From positions 429,288 to 493,287 of the forward strand of contig NZ_JH601133.1 of assembly GCF_000245795.1 (NCBI RefSeq): DNA of 64,000 nucleotides, given 5' to 3'. The stretch comes from Facklamia languida CCUG 37842 (GTDB taxonomy: Bacteria > Bacillota > Bacilli > Lactobacillales > Aerococcaceae). The notes under the pieces are model-generated. The model was not told the origin of the DNA, searched no databases, and worked only from the letters and a program-made list of their open reading frames with translations. Below are positions 61,088-64,000 of this stretch, piece after piece; within the stretch, counting starts at the first letter, position 1, and every line of letters begins with the position of its first letter. The position numbers were made by a program, and so were the translations under genes.

Positions 61088-62758
61088 CTAGAATAATCCG
61101 CTGATGTTTCCTTTCTCATCGACATCAATGCGGTTTGATGCAGGCTCTTTAGGAAGTCCTGGCATCTTCATAATATCACCTGTGAGGGCCACGATGAATC
61201 CTGCACCTGCTGATACTGTTAAATCACGAATCGTAATCTTGAAGTCTTCTGGAGCCCCTAATAAATTTTTATCATCAGAGAATGAATATTGTGTCTTCGC
61301 CATACAAATTGGTAAGTTGCCTTGACCTTGTTCTTCGAATTGTTTAATTTTCTTCTTAGCAGCTGGAGTATATTCAACGCCTTTACCGCGATAGATTTTT
61401 GTAACCAAGGTTTCAATTTTTTCTTCGATTGATGCTTCAACATCATAAGCAAATTTGAAGTTGCTCTCTTTATCAGCTGCTTCCACTACGGCTTCAGCCA
61501 ACTCAACAGCACCTTCTCCACCCTTTGCAAAGTGATCAGCTAGCACAACTTTCACGCCAACTTTTTCACATTCTTCTTCAAGTGCTTTTACTTCAGCTTC
61601 AGTATCTGTTGGGAATTTGTTGATCGCAACCACTGCATTCAATCCGAAGACATTTTGAACATTGTCAATGTGACGCAATAAGTTAGGCATTCCGTTACGC
61701 AATGCGTCTACATTTTCTTCGCCTAGGTCTTTCTTCGCTACACCACCATGCATCTTAAGCGCACGGATAGTCGCTACAATGACAACAGCTGATGGCGCAA
61801 TGCCTGCTTGACGACACTTGATGTCTAAGAATTTCTCAGCACCTAAGTCTGCACCAAATCCGCCTTCTGTAATTGTGTATTCTGCATGGTTCATCGCTAA
61901 TTTAGTTGCGATGATGGAGTTACATCCATGGGCAATGTTTGCGAAAGGTCCACCGTGGATGAAAGCAGGTGTTCCTTCTAATGTTTGGACAATGTTTGGC
62001 TTGATGGCATCTTTCAGTAAAGCTGTTGCAGCTCCAGCACCATTAATATCTTTAACCCGTACAGGTTGGTTGTCCTTACGCGTATAAGCCACGATCATGT
62101 TACCTAATTTTTCTTTCAATTCAGAAAGAGAATTAGATAAGCAGAATGCTGCCATTACTTCTGATGCAACTGTAATATCGAAGCCATCTTCACGTGTCAC
62201 ACCATCAGCACGACGTCCCAATCCATTGACGATATTACGTAGGTTACGGTCGTTCATATCTACTACACGACGCCATACAATGCGATTTGTATCAATATCT
62301 AATGCATTTCCTTGGTGAATATGATTATCTAATAAAGCAGCAATTAAGTTGTTCGCTGCTCCAATTGCGTGGAAGTCGCCAGTAAAGTGAAGGTTGATGT
62401 CTTCCATTGGAACGACTTGAGCATAGCCACCACCGGCAGCTCCACCCTTAACACCGAATACTGGACCTAATGAAGGTTCACGCAAAGCAACTGCTACTTT
62501 TTTACCGATTTTAGATAAACCATCTGCTAGACCGATAGAAGTAGTTGTTTTCCCTTCTCCTGCAGGTGTTGGTGTGATAGCGGTCACTAGAATTAATTTT
62601 CCTAGATTCTTGTCATCCATATCTAATTTAGTAAAATCAATTTTTGCTTTTGTTTTACCATATGGCTCTAACACATCTTCAGAGATATCCAACTTAGCTG
62701 CAATGTCTGCAATCGGTTGTAAAGTAGCTTCTTGAGCGATTTCAATATCTGTCTTCAT
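61088..62758 (-). CDS. fhs: formate-tetrahydrofolate ligase
   Basis: About 556 aa. ATP + formate + THF to 10-formyl-THF, reversible. P-loop [17 protein letters not shown] (about residue 60-70), [22 protein letters not shown], and the [17 protein letters not shown] segment are intact. ATG 62758 behind AAGGGGG; upstream codons to 62788 lack a ribosome binding site. Monocistronic by its promoter and terminator, but co-oriented with folD-fchA-gcvTHPAPB. Confidence 0.97.
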   Translation of the reverse strand: MKTDIEIAQEATLQPIADIAAKLDISEDVLEPYGKTKAKIDFTKLDMDDKNLGKLILVTAITPTPAGEGKTTTSIGLADGLSKIGKKVAVALREPSLGPVFGVKGGAAGGGYAQVVPMEDINLHFTGDFHAIGAANNLIAALLDNHIHQGNALDIDTNRIVWRRVVDMNDRNLRNIVNGLGRRADGVTREDGFDITVASEVMAAFCLSNSLSELKEKLGNMIVAYTRKDNQPVRVKDINGAGAATALLKDAIKPNIVQTLEGTPAFIHGGPFANIAHGCNSIIATKLAMNHAEYTITEGGFGADLGAEKFLDIKCRQAGIAPSAVVIVATIRALKMHGGVAKKDLGEENVDALRNGMPNLLRHIDNVQNVFGLNAVVAINKFPTDTEAEVKALEEECEKVGVKVVLADHFAKGGEGAVELAEAVVEAADKESNFKFAYDVEASIEEKIETLVTKIYRGKGVEYTPAAKKKIKQFEEQGQGNLPICMAKTQYSFSDDKNLLGAPEDFKITIRDLTVSAGAGFIVALTGDIMKMPGLPKEPASNRIDVDEKGNISGLF

Positions 62759-62810
62759 TAAATCTTTTCCCCCTTTGGATAAATACACATAGATTTCCTA
62801 TGCATTTACT

Positions 62811-62842
62811 ATCATAACATATAATCACAAAGAGCGCTTACT
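62811..62842 (-). promoter_or_regulatory. fhs promoter with cre-like site
   Basis: A minus-strand TATGAT (62816-62811) lies about 50 bp before the fhs start. AGTAAGCGCTCTTT (62842-62829) overlaps the -35 position and fits 11 of 14 positions of the CcpA cre consensus, with the AAGCGCT core complete. This suggests catabolite control. Motif match only. Confidence 0.4.
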
Positions 62843-63034
62843 ATTCTGACACTTTTTTATTTTCTTTATTATTATTTTTAATAAATTAAAGTGAATTATC
62901 CCTTCTTAAGCAGCTATTTAATTGCAACAGATTCTACAAATACTACTTTAAGCTTTCTTGAACTTTGAAATGTTAATAAATTGCTGATGTTTGATGCACC
63001 ACTTCAATTTATTGAAAAAGCATTCACAAAGTTA

Positions 63035-64000
63035 TTAAACAGCAATCACCTTATACATACGGGAATTTTGATAGCCTTGAATCACTGGGTAGTAACCTGC
63101 TATCTTTTCATCAATCGCGCGATTGCCCGTATAGACAAGCAGGGGTTTACCATGAAGGCCATTTAATTTTCCTGGTGTCGCGACAATCAGAATGTCCGTC
63201 TTATCTAGTCTTTCAAGCACCTTGTCAGAGAGCTGGTGATTGCCTCTTCCAAAGAGATAACCTTGTCCTCCCATCGGTGTCACAATTAATTTAGCTGGCT
63301 GATCTCCTATAATATCGAGTATTTCTTGCTCATAAACATCTTTCTTTACCAGCTCTTTATTACGGATAATATCCACGCCCAACATCGTCGGTTCTATTCC
63401 GAGTTCAGTCATTACGGAAGCAACCGTTGACCCTGACCCAATAATATAATAAGTATCCTCTTCCATCTGGTCGATAATATCGAGTGCAGCCGATACTTGC
63501 GCATCTTCATCGGATTGGGGGGTGGGTGATTTTAAATTCTGCATGTGGGACTCATCATACGGAACACTTAAATAGCCGTAGACCTTGGTGATAATTTCAT
63601 CACGTCTAAAAGCCTCTTCTTCAATATCAATCACTTCCTCATCTCGTAGCGATAAACCTTGGTCCGATAAATTCTTAAGCGCTAGTTTTCCTGCGTGCTC
63701 AGGAGTTGTGGCATAAACAGGTGAATGGATTTTAACACCTGCTGGAATTCCGATCGTTGGTATTGCTACTTTAATCACGCTCGCTAGATCTCTAGCAGTG
63801 CCATCTCCTCCAGCAAACAGAATCAAGTCAACCTCTTCCTCTAATAATTTCTCTGCCAAAAGCAGCGTATCCTCTGGTTGACTCTCGCCTTCAATCGGAT
63901 GGATGATTTCATATTGAAAAGGACTCTTTGCAAGTAGGTCAGCCCCCATCTTTCCACCCGCCACATAGATTCTTAACTGATCAGATAGTGGTTTAAGTTG
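63035..64000 (-). CDS. AcoX-like ATP-NAD kinase family protein, 5' end beyond window
   Basis: 322 codons visible, open to the right edge (an ATG or GTG inside is not needed). Kinase signature ILFAGGDGTARDLASVI, followed by GIPAGVKIHSPVYATTPEHAG and YIIGSGSTVASVMTELG. This is the COG3199 / AcoX group, remote NAD-kinase relatives, and not the standard NadK (coded at 14.6 kb). These genes often accompany acetoin or pyruvate-dehydrogenase-type operons. Neighbouring genes right of the edge should be read for lpdA. Confidence 0.85.
   Translation of the reverse strand, partial: QLKPLSDQLRIYVAGGKMGADLLAKSPFQYEIIHPIEGESQPEDTLLLAEKLLEEEVDLILFAGGDGTARDLASVIKVAIPTIGIPAGVKIHSPVYATTPEHAGKLALKNLSDQGLSLRDEEVIDIEEEAFRRDEIITKVYGYLSVPYDESHMQNLKSPTPQSDEDAQVSAALDIIDQMEEDTYYIIGSGSTVASVMTELGIEPTMLGVDIIRNKELVKKDVYEQEILDIIGDQPAKLIVTPMGGQGYLFGRGNHQLSDKVLERLDKTDILIVATPGKLNGLHGKPLLVYTGNRAIDEKIAGYYPVIQGYQNSRMYKVIAV

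Noticed and set aside
1-64000. tRNA/rRNA genes, CRISPR arrays, prophage, toxin-antitoxin or restriction genes
   Set aside because: None seen by eye. Intergenic gaps are short and are explained by promoters, leaders and terminators. A tRNA or covariance-model scan would be decisive.

Overview
The window is a low-GC Gram-positive chromosome segment. It carries no tRNA, rRNA, CRISPR array or prophage that I can see, and nearly every gene is recognisable. The gene content and order point to Lactobacillales: yqeG-yqeH-yhbY-nadD, relQ-nadK-rluD, infC-rpmI-rplT, polA/mutM/coaE/nrdR/dnaB/dnaI/thrS, the ytpR-murC block, ccrZ-trmB, coiA-mecA-spx. Within that order, a full glycine-cleavage set plus formate-THF ligase is unusual. 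From memory I would look first at Aerococcaceae or Carnobacteriaceae, but this is inference and not a placement.

Layout. 0-5 kb: ribosome-assembly/NAD operon (yqeG, yqeH, yhbY, nadD), a YkuJ-like small protein, and a glycolipid-type glycosyltransferase coupled to a hydroxyacid-dehydrogenase homologue. 5-10 kb: a folate transporter gene under a tetrahydrofolate riboswitch, ptsHI, prfC and a DivIVA-like gene. 10-18.6 kb: an M42 peptidase, a GNAT protein, the relQ-nadK-rluD-mgtE operon, spxH, and the infC operon with a long attenuated leader and an ATC start codon. 18.6-25.5 kb: cell-envelope region with two tandem beta-lactamase-fold lipoproteins, an O-antigen-ligase-like protein, an Mga-type regulator, a D,D-carboxypeptidase and the tail of an ISL3-type transposase. 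25.5-42 kb: thrS with a T-box, then replication and repair genes. Between mutM and polA sits a four-gene lipid-linked-sugar module (gtrA, gtrB, yfhO, DUF2079). 42-54.8 kb: murC, a disordered protein in the place where relatives carry sftA, ytpR, a second M42 peptidase, ccrZ-trmB, pepF, coiA, mecA, spx, trpS, a frameshifted aromatic-acid exporter and an L,D-transpeptidase. 54.9-64 kb: one-carbon cluster fhs / folD-fchA-gcvT-gcvH-gcvPA-gcvPB, preceded by an AcoX-like NAD-kinase homologue cut by the window edge.

How the parts connect. The one-carbon cluster encodes all THF-dependent steps linking formate, methylene-THF and glycine, apart from the dihydrolipoamide dehydrogenase. The folate importer at 5 kb, read by a THF riboswitch, supplies the cofactor. 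SpxH (16 kb), Spx (51 kb) and MecA (50 kb) belong to the Clp-dependent regulatory network. Several envelope enzymes (two lipoprotein serine hydrolases, DacA, an L,D-transpeptidase, GtrA/GtrB/YfhO) suggest active wall and teichoic-acid remodelling. I found no wholly unknown multigene system. The most interesting items are the one-carbon cluster, the sugar module inserted at polA-mutM, the sftA-position protein, and several RNA structures that overlap ribosome binding sites.
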